Of a DNA stretch of 64,000 nucleotides, positions 11,445 to 21,371 are shown one piece after another; position 1 is the first letter of the stretch; each line of letters begins with the position of its first letter. The DNA is taken from assembly GCA_026686845.1 (NCBI GenBank), contig JAIVEN010000021.1, positions 22,400,001 through 22,464,000 on the forward strand, written 5' to 3'. A program made the translations under genes and the position numbers. This DNA comes from Adenanthera pavonina (Eukaryota > Streptophyta > Magnoliopsida > Fabales > Fabaceae). The notes beneath the pieces are model-generated. The model made no database searches and was not told where the DNA came from. It saw only the letters and a program-made list of their open reading frames with translations.

Positions 11445-12907
11445 TTATATTTCTCCAAGTCTCATAGAAATTTATTAAGTTTTGGAGATATTAGCATAAA
11501 TGGATATCATATTGAAACAACCAATGAAGGAAATGTTGAGTATCTTTATAGTACTGTATTTCTATATTACAAGAAATGTTGATTATCTGTAGAAACGTAT
11601 ACAAGGTGATATTTGTGGGTCAATTCACCCACCATATGAACCATTTAGATATTTTATGATTTTAATTAATGCATCAACTAGGTGGTCACATGTTTGTTTA
11701 TTATTAACTTGCAATTAGACATTTGCGAGATTGCTTGCTCAATTAATTTGACTAAGAGCACATTTTTCTAACTATTTAATTAAGAAAATACATCTTAACA
11801 ATGCTGGTGAATTTACATTTGGAGCTTTCAATAATTATTGTATGTCCATTAGGATTGAAGTTGAATATTCTGTAGCACATGTTCACACATAAAATGAACT
11901 TACAGAATCATTTATTAAACATTTAAAACTAATTACAAGACCATTACTTATGAGATCAAAACTCCTAATTTTCACCTGGGGGCATGTAATCCTGTATGCT
12001 GCAGCATTGATTCACATCAGGCTAACAAGCTATCATAAATACTCCCATTTGCAAATGATTTTTTGTTAGGAACCTAATATTCTCCATATAAGAATTTTTG
12101 GGTTTGCGATTTAAATTCCAATTACTCCACCACAACACATTAAGAAGGAACCTTAAAGAAAGTTAGAGATATATGTTGGATATGAATCTCTGTCAACAAT
12201 AAGATATCTTGAATTATCAACATGAGATTTATTTGCAACACTATTTGCATATTATCATTTTGACGAATCAGTTTTTCCAACATTGAGAGGAGAGATAAGT
12301 AGTTGGAAAAGAAAATTAGTTGGAATAAATTATCATTATTCCATCTTGATCCTCATACAAAACAACGTGAACAAGAAGTTAAAAAGATAATTCAATTGCA
12401 AAGTTTACCAAATTAATTGCTAGGTGCATTTATTAACCTAAAAAGAGTTATTAAATCATATATACCAGCTGCTAATGCTCCAGTAAAAATTGATATCTCT
12501 GTCAGACAATCAAAGTCTGAAACACGCATAAAGCTTGATGGGCCTATTGGTTCCAAAAATAAAAATTCTCGAAAAAGAAAAAGAGCTAAAAATCAAGATA
12601 ACGTAATAAAAAATTGAGGGACTCAAAAGAGTGTCCAAAGGTAATTCTAGAAGAACCTAAAACATAATTAAAGTTTTTATTCTAGAAGAAATTAAGGTAC
12701 CTGATATTCATTAAAATAATAAGATCTTAATAAATTATGTCATTAATAGAATATAATGTAACCAAAATGAAATCAACGTTGATGACAATTTTGTATATAA
12801 TATAACATGTGATGTAACATATGACAATATGAATTATGAATAAAATTTTGTTAAAGAATGTAGACGAAGAGATAATTGGCCAAAAATGGAGAGACGCAAT
12901 TGACATA

Positions 12908-13287
12908 GGGTGTGTTTGGATTAGATTATGTATAAGTGATTATGAAGATAAGTGATTATTCATAAGTGATTATGAGAATAAGTGATTATGTCAAAAGTGA
13001 TTTATGTTTGGATATTTTTACGTCATAAGTGATTTTGAGAAAAGAAATGTGTTTGGATATTGGGGTTTAAGTGATTATTGGGTGGATAATGAGAAGGAAA
13101 AATGAAATAAGTGATTATGGGAGGATAAGTGATTATCATAAGCTCAAAAAATCAGCTTCTTCCATAAGCACTTATTTGAGGCATAAGTGCTTATTGAAAA
13201 GCTGTTTCTGTTTGGCAACTCTATCACATAAGCACTTATGGGACTTATGGATCCCATAAGTGCTTATTTTGCTTATCCAAACATGCT
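12908..13287. mobile_element. MITE with TGTTTGGAT ends and internal AAGTGATTAT repeats
   Basis: The left end GGGTGTGTTTGGATTAG and right end CTTATCCAAACATGCT are inverted repeats. The interior is built from repeats of AAGTGATTAT on the left and ATAAGCACTTAT on the right. It splits the copia RT coding sequence between the codons for RDAID and those for ELNILVK. ATA may be the target-site duplication, but this is uncertain, so I leave the superfamily open. Confidence 0.75.
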
Positions 13288-13680
13288 AATAGAACTAAAT
13301 ATACTTGTAAAATGAAAAATTTTTGACTTGTAATCTACACACATGAAGGCATGAAGCCAGTTGGATATAAATGGTTTTTTGTTCAAAAATGAAATGAGGA
13401 TGGTGAAATAGTGAGATATAAAGTACGACTTGTTATTCAAGGATTTTCGTAAAGACCTAGTATTGATTTTGAAGAGATACACTCACCTGTGATAAATGCA
13501 ACTACTTTTTGCTATCTAATTAGTTTGACAGTACTGGAAAAACTCAATTTGTGTTTAATGGATGTTGTTATAACCTATTTAAATGATTCACTTGATAATG
13601 ACATTTATATGAAATTCCTTGAAGGATTTAACTTGCCTGAAACATACAATTAAAACTTATGAATAGACTACTCAATCAAA

Positions 13681-13965
13681 TTGAATAAATTCCTTTATAA
13701 ATTAAAACAATTTGGATGCATGTGGTATAACTATCTTAGTGAACATTTGTTGAATGCAAGGTATAAAAATGACCACATTTGTCCATATATCTTCATGAAA
13801 AGATCTGAAAATGAATTTGCTATAATTGAAGTTTATGTCGACGATTTAAATAATATTGATACTCCTGAAGAGTTTCTAAAAGCTATGGATTATTTAAAAA
13901 AAGAATTTGAAATGAAATATTTAGGAAAAACAAATTTTGCCTTGGTTTATATATTGAATATCTAA
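13681..13965 (+). pseudogene. Copia reverse transcriptase fragment (YVDD)
   Basis: Longest uninterrupted piece of the copia RT, about 94 codons. It holds the conserved LYKLKQ-G-MWYNYLSEHLL block, the catalytic YVDDL (near residues 58-62 of the fragment) and LKKEFEMKYLGKTNFAL. The methionine at its start is internal to the original polyprotein and is not a real start. It continues out of frame on both sides. Confidence 0.85.
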
Positions 13966-14852
13966 ATAATGAGATTTTTGTGCATCAAAAAGCCTATATA
14001 ACAAAGGTCCTAAAATGGTTTTATATGGATAAGTCATATCCATTATGCACCCCAATGGTTATAAGGTTACTAGATGTAAATAAATATGCTTTTAGGTTTT
14101 GAGAAAAGAATGAAGAATTACTTGGTCTTGAAGTACAATATCTCAGTGCAATTAGAGTACTGCTACATCTTGCTAGTCATACATGATCGGATATATCATT
14201 TGCTATTAATTTATTAGCAAGGCATAGTTTTTCACTTACACAAAGACATTGGATTGAGGTTAATCATATACTTCATTACCTTAAAGGTACTATGAATATG
14301 AATTTGAATTTGTTTTATTCAAATGAACTCAAGTCAAAATTGATTAGTTATGTAGATATAGGATATTTGTCTAATCCTCATAATGATCGATCACAGACTA
14401 GCTATGTATTTACATTTAGTGGCACTGGTCATATCACTTAATCATATTGAAATTTTGGTATTGCATGAGATAAGTTAAAAATGTGTTTGGTTGAGAGCTT
14501 TGATTCAACACATTGAAGATGCTTGTGGTTTATCTTCAGAAAAAATGTTCTCAACAATCTTATATAAAGATAATAATATATGTATTGTCTGAGTAAAGGA
14601 AGAGTACATTAAAGGAGACAGAATAAAACATATTTTACCAAAATTTTTCTTTACTCATGATCTTCAAAAGAATTGTGATATAGACATTTAGAAAATCCAT
14701 TCATGTGACAATTTAGTAGACTTGCTTACCAAGATGCTTCTTACTGCATTATTTGAGGAGCTTGTGTATAATATTAGATTTCATAAACTCAAGATTCAAG
14801 GATCTTAATTGATATATGCAATGTAATCTTTTTTCCTTAACCATATTTTTTT

Positions 14853-15063
14853 TTATAATATCACCCGGTATCCTGGGGTTATTACCCACCTCAGACTAAT
14901 TCGGACCCTGTTCTGTAGGACCTTACAGTGGCAAATGGGTACCGATGAAAGACCTCTTGAAGGCCTTAATTTTGTTATTGCTGCTGCACCCCTCAGGAAT
15001 CGAAACCTCGACTCTATGAAATGCTAGTTAAGTCCCTTACCACTTGACTAAGCGTCCATTGGT
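14853..15063 (-). mobile_element. tRNA-derived SINE with target-site duplication
   Basis: On the - strand the sequence begins CCAATGGACGCTTAGTCAAG and contains an A-box-like TAGTCAAGTGG and a B-box-like GGTTTCGATTCC at tRNA-like spacing: an internal RNA polymerase III promoter. It is flanked by CTTAACCATATTTTTT on both sides (about 14836-14852 and 15064-15080), a direct repeat typical of LINE-machinery insertion, with a T-rich stretch at its 3' end. It lies between the copia RNase H and polypurine tract. I cannot assign a named SINE family. Confidence 0.85.
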
Positions 15064-15255
15064 CTTAACCATATTTTTTTCCCATTGGGTTTTTTTGGAT
15101 AAAGTTTTTAACATTGTAGTATTTGATTGTGTATACAAAGAATTATGTATTCTTTTTCTTCACTAGGTTTTGTCATACAGGATTTTTTCTAGCAAATTTT
15201 TTAATGATATATATTCTTTGATAATGAACATCTAAGAGAAGTGTTCAAAGGGGAG

Positions 15256-15860
15256 TGTTATGAAAATTTTAGAGCATGTTTGACAGTGTTTTCTATTTTC
15301 TTGTTCTCAAAACAGTTTTGTAAAACTGTTTTCGAGAATAAGTTTTGAAAACAAGAAAACAAAAAAATCTGTTTGAATAGTTGTTCTCAAAATCATAACT
15401 AGTGAGTGATAGATGAGTTATTCAAAATTTATAATTTTACCATTAGTGAAGTGGATGTTTTTCACCTTTTCTCGTGTTTTTCATAACAAAAACTACAAAA
15501 CATCTTAAAATTGTTCTGCGTTTTTTGTTCTTTTATTTTTCTGTTTTCCAGAACAGTTTATAAAAAACAGGTTTACCAAACAAGTTTTCTGAGTTTTCTG
15601 TTTTCAAAAACAGAAAAAACTGTTTCAGAAACACGAATCAAACAGGCCCTTAGATATTCATCTAAAATTCTTTTACCTAGGGTTGGGTCATCTTTTCCAT
15701 TTATTTTATTTAATTAATTAAATTATCATTATCCTTTCTAGGGATATGAGTATTATATAAATATCCCCTTGGTTATGAATAAAACATACTTACTTTTGAC
15801 TCCTCATATTTTTTTCTCTCTAAAATTCTTTCTATACTTTATTTCTATATCTTCATTTAA
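15256..15860 (+). repeat. Right (3') LTR of the copia element, containing a MITE
   Basis: Starts TGTTATGAAAATTTTA immediately after the polypurine tract and matches the left LTR from 15650 on (GGGTCATCTTTT, AATTAATTAA, TATAAATATCCCC, GAATAAAACATAC, ACTCCTCATATTTTT). A Tourist-like MITE at 15272-15649 splits it after the first 16 bases. Without the MITE it is about 225 bases, like the left LTR. The right end is approximate. Confidence 0.78.
15272..15649 (+). mobile_element. Tourist-like MITE, copy 2 (inverted relative to copy 1)
   Basis: Flanked by TTA at 15269-15271 and 15650-15652. The right end, read in reverse complement as GGGCCTGTTTGATTCG, matches the left end of copy 1, so the two copies face opposite ways. 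The interior shares CTCAAAATCATAACTAGT and ACAAAAACTACAAAACA-like blocks with copies 1 and 3. It is inserted in the 3' LTR of the copia element. Confidence 0.85.
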
Positions 15861-18135
15861 TCCCGAAAAAACTTGGGACAAAATCACATTGTCATTTAGC
15901 CCCACAATCCAATAATATCTTCAATTTTGTTTTTTTGGCATGAAACTTATTATCTATTCCATTGGATACATAAAAAAAAACTTCAGACAAAATTTTTCAC
16001 ACTTTCACATATTAACAATTTCCGCAAAACGTATGGAGACAGTTTTCTAGAATTCTATATTTTCCTCTAATAAAATCGCACAGTAACAAGGGATTCGAAT
16101 TAGAATTAGGGTACTGCTCCTTTGAAAAAAAAAAGCTTTAGATGGGGAAATTTTATTTTTGGGGAGGAATGATGTTTTCAGTGAATGGGGACAACGCAGG
16201 TGAAGCCCAATGGAAATCCACCGCCCATAACCATTATCCTTCAATCTTTCTCTTCTGCAACGGCAATTGTGGAGTAATAGGCGGATGTAGTATTTTGGTC
16301 CATTTGATATTTAAAATTAAAAAAACATCTGTAGGAAAAAGAAATTTTTAATCTTTCTCTTTATGTAAATAATTAGATGTGATGTACCTAAAAAAAAAAA
16401 ATTAGATGTGAGCTAACAAAGTGTTTGTAAGAGAAATGTATGGTTGGCTGTTTAAATGTTGGCAAAAAAAAAAAACTACTTAGAAATAGTGTAGTTTCCT
16501 AGAGTTTTTAATATATATATATATATATATGTCATGTTCAGTAGCAAAAAGGAATTTTTCAAGAAAATAAAAAAAATAAAGAAAGGGAAAATAGGGTTTT
16601 ATGAAAATTTTTTCATTTTCCTTTTCATGATTTTACTTTCTGTTTTTTTTTTTCTGATTTTGCTTTCATACATAACCTTAAATATGAATAATTTTCATTT
16701 TCAGGGCCATTGAAAATGTTCTTGCCGTTGAAGCCATGGCATTGAAATTGAGTGTCAAAATTCGCTCTTCCAATTCCACCATCACATATTCACATTCATG
16801 TCCCTCTATTCTGTCAACAGCCTAATCATGCTTAGCCTTCATATTCTGTGGCTCCAATTTTTTCCTATTTATTATTTTTCATTTTCATTTTCATTTTCAT
16901 TCTTATTCCATCTTCACACGTTACTTAATCGAACTAATTTTTCGTTTTAACGAATTAAGGTTCATTTATATAAAATAACTATAAAAATATCTCACATAAC
17001 ATAAAACTTGTAAAATGATTTTACATTTTTCCCATGCATTTAACTTGAATAATTAATATCATATAACATGTTTAGAAATTAGGAATTAAAAAAAAAACTC
17101 TTTTTCAACACATCATTCACATAGATTCCCTTTAAAAAATACATAAAATAAACAAAAACAGAAACTCATTTGAGTCCGCGTTTCTTTTCCTTTTTGAAAG
17201 CTTTGGCAAAGCACTGGACAAGCAATATCGTTGACATATGCTTTTGTCCCTTTAAAATGCAACCCTTTCTCAATTTCATGAAAGAACCAAAAAATGCAAA
17301 TCTTCTCTCAGATGAACCACTATGAAATCCATTTAATAAATAAAATAAATTAATAAATAAAATCGAATAATTTACGTATATATACAAAAAAATGTAATTT
17401 AAACTAATATGTAGACAACTAGAAATCATTGTCACACATTGGCTGGCTTCCAACTGGCTTAATGCTGATTCCTTGGTAGCCGTCACTGTTTATTTAATAT
17501 TCCTTTTTAAATTGTTGTTAAATTACAAAAATAAATCTTAAAATCTGATCATTTTTGTCCAGATAATTTATCTATGGCTTTAAATAATAATAATAAAAAA
17601 GACAAATCTATCACCGTGACAAAATATCTCAATCGAATAAATAAAGACAAGATTTAATCTCCCAAGTCAATTCAAAAACATGATTATTTAGTGGGTGATG
17701 TCTGTAAAAGCTGGCGACATCCTTAAATCACAAGCAAAGCAAGCACAGCGTTAAAACAGAGATGATTACATTGGCATACCCAAATTGATAAACAAATTAA
17801 AATTAAAAATTTTTAAATCATAATTATTTTTAGATACTTAAATTATTAATAAATTTTATAAAAATTTTAAGAAATTATAATTTGACAAATTTTAGTATTT
17901 TAAAAATTAATAATAGAATCTCAAATTTAAAAATTGATAGAAATTTTTAGTTTTACGTTTTTAATTGAAATGTTCAAAGATTTTGGATTTTAGATGTAAT
18001 TTGTTCTTAAAGACGGTGGCATTGCTCGTAATTACAGTCAAAACTAAGGGCACATTTACGGAAACGGTCTCTTATAGCCTGGAAGAACCCCATTATCCAT
18101 TCCACTGTTGCCGAACGGAAGAACCAGAGGAGAAA
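15861..18135. other. AT-rich intergenic DNA; RALF promoter at its right end
   Basis: No gene recognised. It contains homopolymer A/T tracts and a TA run near 16510-16530. Open frames at 16047-16351 and 17166-17486 have no family signature. The last 150 bases hold the promoter and 5'UTR of the RALF gene; a frame open upstream of the RALF ATG has no plausible signal sequence and is treated as leader. Confidence 0.5.
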
Positions 18136-18522
18136 ATGGGGAGCTCATCACGCTTCTATGGTTTCCTCGTGCTGTCCGCGATCTTAGCCATCCACGTGTC
18201 TCTTTCTTCATCAGCCACCGTCGATTTCATCGGCGACAACCAACTCGGCGGCTTGTTCCCGATGAAATCGGAGTGTCGCGGATCCATCGCGGAGTGTCTG
18301 CTTTCGGAGGATGGGTCCGGGTTGTTCGGCTCGGAGTTCGAGATGGACTCGGAGAGCAACCGGCGCATTCTAGCAGGGGGTAGGTATATAAGCTACGGTG
18401 CGCTGAGAAGGAACACTGTCCCCTGCTCCCGACGCGGCGCCTCGTACTACAATTGCCGGCCAGGTGCTCAGGCCAATCCCTACCGCCGCGGATGCAGCCG
18501 CATCACTCGATGCAGGAGTTGA
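18136..18522 (+). CDS. RALF33/RALF23-type rapid alkalinization factor precursor
   Basis: Secreted peptide hormone precursor of 128 residues, single exon. Residues 1-26 form a signal peptide with a hydrophobic core (FYGFLVLSAILAIHVSL). The propeptide ends in the dibasic site RRIL (76-79), recognised by the subtilase S1P in this family. The mature peptide starts AGGRYISYGALRR with the receptor-binding YISY (84-87), and has four Cys (97, 107, 120, 126) for two disulfides. Mature RALFs bind FERONIA-family receptor kinases with LLG co-receptors and raise extracellular pH. The start is the Met giving a proper signal peptide; the frame is open further upstream. Coding GC is clearly higher than the surroundings. 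It is closest by eye to the Arabidopsis RALF22/23/33 group; I cannot choose one ortholog. Confidence 0.95.
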   Translation: MGSSSRFYGFLVLSAILAIHVSLSSSATVDFIGDNQLGGLFPMKSECRGSIAECLLSEDGSGLFGSEFEMDSESNRRILAGGRYISYGALRRNTVPCSRRGASYYNCRPGAQANPYRRGCSRITRCRS

Positions 18523-20688
18523 AACTCTTTATGCCTTTTTTATAATTTTTTCCTATTTAACTTTTAATTTTTATTTTTCTAATTTTTACATAATGAGTTT
18601 GATGGGAAGAAGTCTGCTATAATATACTTGTAGAAGGGGAGTAGAGAGCTGAATAAAATTTAGTGGTGGATGCATTGTAATTTAGATGCACATTCTTGTT
18701 TACTTGGTGAATTGTGTTTACATGTCAAAATTGTTAGTATTATTTTGATTATCACATTTGATGGCTTGTTTGACGGTGGTTCATGTGCTTGTGTTTCTTC
18801 TTCTTCCCCATAATTTCTAAGTGATGTCTGATGTGTGGGTACTCTAGCATTCCAGGACCATGGATTTGGTTCTGAGTTTTTTTTTTTGGTGGCGTTGTTT
18901 GTTGAAGTGAATGTGGGGGGAAATGATGTGGTTGCTTTTGGGGAATTTTATTAGATGGTGATGCTAATGGGAAATGGAAATAAAAAATGTAACTCCTTTT
19001 GGTTTCGCTTTTCACTGTATCGCTTACTTCTCTGAACAGTTTGGGACAGCTCCTTTCTTTTTCTTTCGTTGAAATTGAGGAGTGAACAGGGGAAAAGGTC
19101 AGATGGGTGGAATCCATCTTTTAATTTCAGTTTTCCATTTCTTTTTTGTAAATTCTTTTGATGTTGGCCTAGGAAATACCATATGCATCGTTTTTTCCTT
19201 TTCATTTTTTCAAAGCAAATCATGACGGGTGATGGATCTCTCTCCCTCCTCCCTCATAAGTCACACAATAAAAGCGGAGAAAGAAAATAATTTTGGTATG
19301 TATAGCACATGGACACTTTGACACGTCGGTTCTATAATTGCTACTATTCTTTAATTCTAATAAAAATCTTGCCGAAAGATTTAGAATATATGATAAAAAC
19401 CTTACTGTTAGTCAGTCGCATAATTATTTCTTGGTATGAATTTATTTTATAATTTCGGTTTTTTCAATTAATTCCTTAACTTTTTTTTATTATTTAAAAA
19501 AAATTATTTACTCAAAATACTCTGGTTAATGTACGGAAAAGGGACGAAATGTTATAGAAATTAGAAGCTAGTAAATGAAAATAAAAATAAGAAGAATAAA
19601 AAAAATCATGCTAAAAAACTAAATGAATATATGTGTGTGTATGTATAAAATAAAATCGTTGTATCAAGATATCGGCACTAAAACTTTGAAATTTACAAAA
19701 TAAATTGTATAGTTCAATTTATTCTGAATAATGGTGAGATTAAAAGAAATGCAAAAATTTCGTTTCGAGAGATTTGTATTTTTCATAAATAAATATAACA
19801 ATTGCGATACATTGTTTCACGATCGGTGATTGTGGATCCGAAGAAGCACATTTCCAGAAATCTTGTCACAATCCTTTATTACCAACATTACCATGCTATG
19901 TTTTGTATAAAATTCCACGTGTCGGTGTACAAACAACGATGGAATAGGAAGTTTTTAGAAACATCAAACTACTTTAATTACTGTTCTCAAAGTACAACTG
20001 TCTATTTGTCACCCAAAAAAAAAAAGCACAACTGTCTATTTCAAGATTTCCCATTAAGAAAAATCTAATTACCCGAGTCTTTCATCCGCAGTGAAGTCTT
20101 CATCATTCACAAATAAAACAACAATTAGTTACCAAAAAAAAAACAACAATTAGGTTCAGCTAGTGTTCACACAATAATATATATGTCACGCTAATCCTAT
20201 TTCTTCTATACAATTGAATAGGATTCTTGAAAAGAATTAACTTTTTTCAGTCACCGAAAAAAACTGCTTTTTTAAGCATCACTTTCATCAATTTTCTTTT
20301 TGATAAATGCTATTCTTATCTTCCATTAAAAGGCAGCCTCACATGCATCATTACGTGCATCAATCAAAATCAGTGAACGCGCTCCTATTATTATGGCATC
20401 CTCACTTTTTTTGTGTGCCAACTATAATCCACCTCACAAGCCTTTGTCCTCTTGTCTTCCATACAACTATTATCCTCTCCATCACCACCAAAATTGCGTA
20501 CCCAGACGAACCTTCCTCATTATCCTACATAAAATTAAACACATCTTCACTTATTTCAAAATTTAAAATGATCTTCTTCATTGCTGGCACTACCATGCGA
20601 CGCTGAGGCTGCATTGAGAGATACTGTAATAATAATATATCAACAAAATTATGCTCGTTATTCTATCTGGCATGGGTCCAGAAGTTGA
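18523..20688. other. RALF 3' region and AT-rich intergenic DNA
   Basis: The first few hundred bases probably hold the RALF 3'UTR. After that I see no gene: the frames on both strands near 18752-19223, 19802-20068 and 20307-20606 lack family features and have low-complexity composition. Confidence 0.5.
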
Positions 20689-21065
20689 AGAACATGTTTT
20701 ACATTGTTTTGTGTTTTATTATTCTCAAAATATTTTTATAAAATTATTTTAAGAATAAATTTTAAAAATAAGAAAATAAAAAAAATTATTTAAATAATTA
20801 TTCTCAAAATCATAATTAGTAAATATTATATGAGTCATTTAAAATTTATAATTTTATTATTAAGAATATGGGTATTTTTTATTTTTTTTTTGTGTTTTTC
20901 AAAATAAAAACTACAAAACACCTTAAAAATGTTTTGAGTTTTTTGTTATTTTATTTTTCTATTTTTCAGAATATTTTATAAAAAATAGATTTACCAAATA
21001 AATTTTTTTATTTTTCTATTTTTAAAAATAAAAAAACTATTTTGAATACAGCTACCAACGGGCCC
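20689..21065 (+). mobile_element. Tourist-like MITE, copy 3, heavily transition-decayed
   Basis: Aligns end to end with copy 2 (15272-15649): AACATGTTTTACA against AGCATGTTTGACA at the left, and the GGGCCC end at the right (21060-21065). Nearly all visible differences replace C by T or G by A, leaving an interior of almost pure A/T. The flanking duplication is not clear. No coding capacity. Confidence 0.75.
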
Positions 21066-21371
21066 TAAATATCAATACCAATATTTTAAAGAACCCTACC
21101 AAGCTGACAAGGATGATGATCCTACTTAGTAGAAACTCGATTTAAATCTCAACAATGGATGAGAGAACATCCCCAGTTTCTAGGTGTTTCTAATTTTTCA
21201 AGTTCTTTATGATGCAGATAATTTATAGTTTGGTTAGCTGCCTCCGGTTTAGTCTCCATGAATAAGACAAAGGCATTGTTGAGATAATATATGGACCAAC
21301 CCTCAAGGGGTAAAGGGGGAAAAATACCACTTCCGACGTGAAACATTACCAAACGCTATCACCAAACAATG

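Larger units (their letters stand above)
10850..14815 (+). pseudogene. Copia pol pseudogene (protease, integrase, RT, RNase H)
   Basis: Protease region near 10900-11070 includes CLTDCVTTHTILKNTKYF. Integrase lies near 11600-12060 with HPPYEPFRYFMILI and HTXNELTESFIKHLK. Reverse transcriptase lies near 12850-14100; the longest clean piece, 13681-13965, reads LYKLKQFGCMWYNYLSEHLL and EVYVDDLNNI with the catalytic YVDD. RNase H lies near 14150-14800 (HDLQKNCDIDI, DNLVDLLTKM). Stops and frameshifts occur throughout, and MITEs interrupt it at 11070 (protease) and 12908 (just before RT). It cannot make a functional polyprotein. Confidence 0.85.
6474..15860 (+). mobile_element. Decayed Ty1/copia LTR retrotransposon with nested insertions
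   Basis: Two related direct terminal repeats flank decayed gag and pol. Just after the left repeat lies TTATCAACATGAG, typical of the primer-binding region of this plant copia group. Just before the right repeat lies the polypurine tract AAAGGGGAG (15247-15255), followed by TGTTATG. Domain order is gag, protease, integrase, reverse transcriptase, RNase H, which defines copia. Five younger elements interrupt it: a probable solo LTR at 7591-10499, MITEs at 11070-11444, 12908-13287 and 15272-15649, and a SINE at 14853-15063. Many stops and indels mean it is dead and old. Target-site duplication not identified. Confidence 0.88.

Noticed and set aside
17166..17486. 106-codon open frame on -
   Set aside because: Hydrophobic, low-complexity translation with no family features, and no supporting splice or promoter signals.
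17965..18135. Upstream extension of the RALF frame (57 codons)
   Set aside because: The frame is open but adds no signal peptide, and the family starts at MGSSSRFYGFLVL.
18752..19223. Two overlapping frames antisense to the RALF 3' region
   Set aside because: They lie opposite the likely RALF 3'UTR and show only Lys/His/Ser-rich low complexity.
20307..20606. 99-codon open frame on +
   Set aside because: No recognisable domain; it lies in AT-rich intergenic DNA next to the MITE at 20689.
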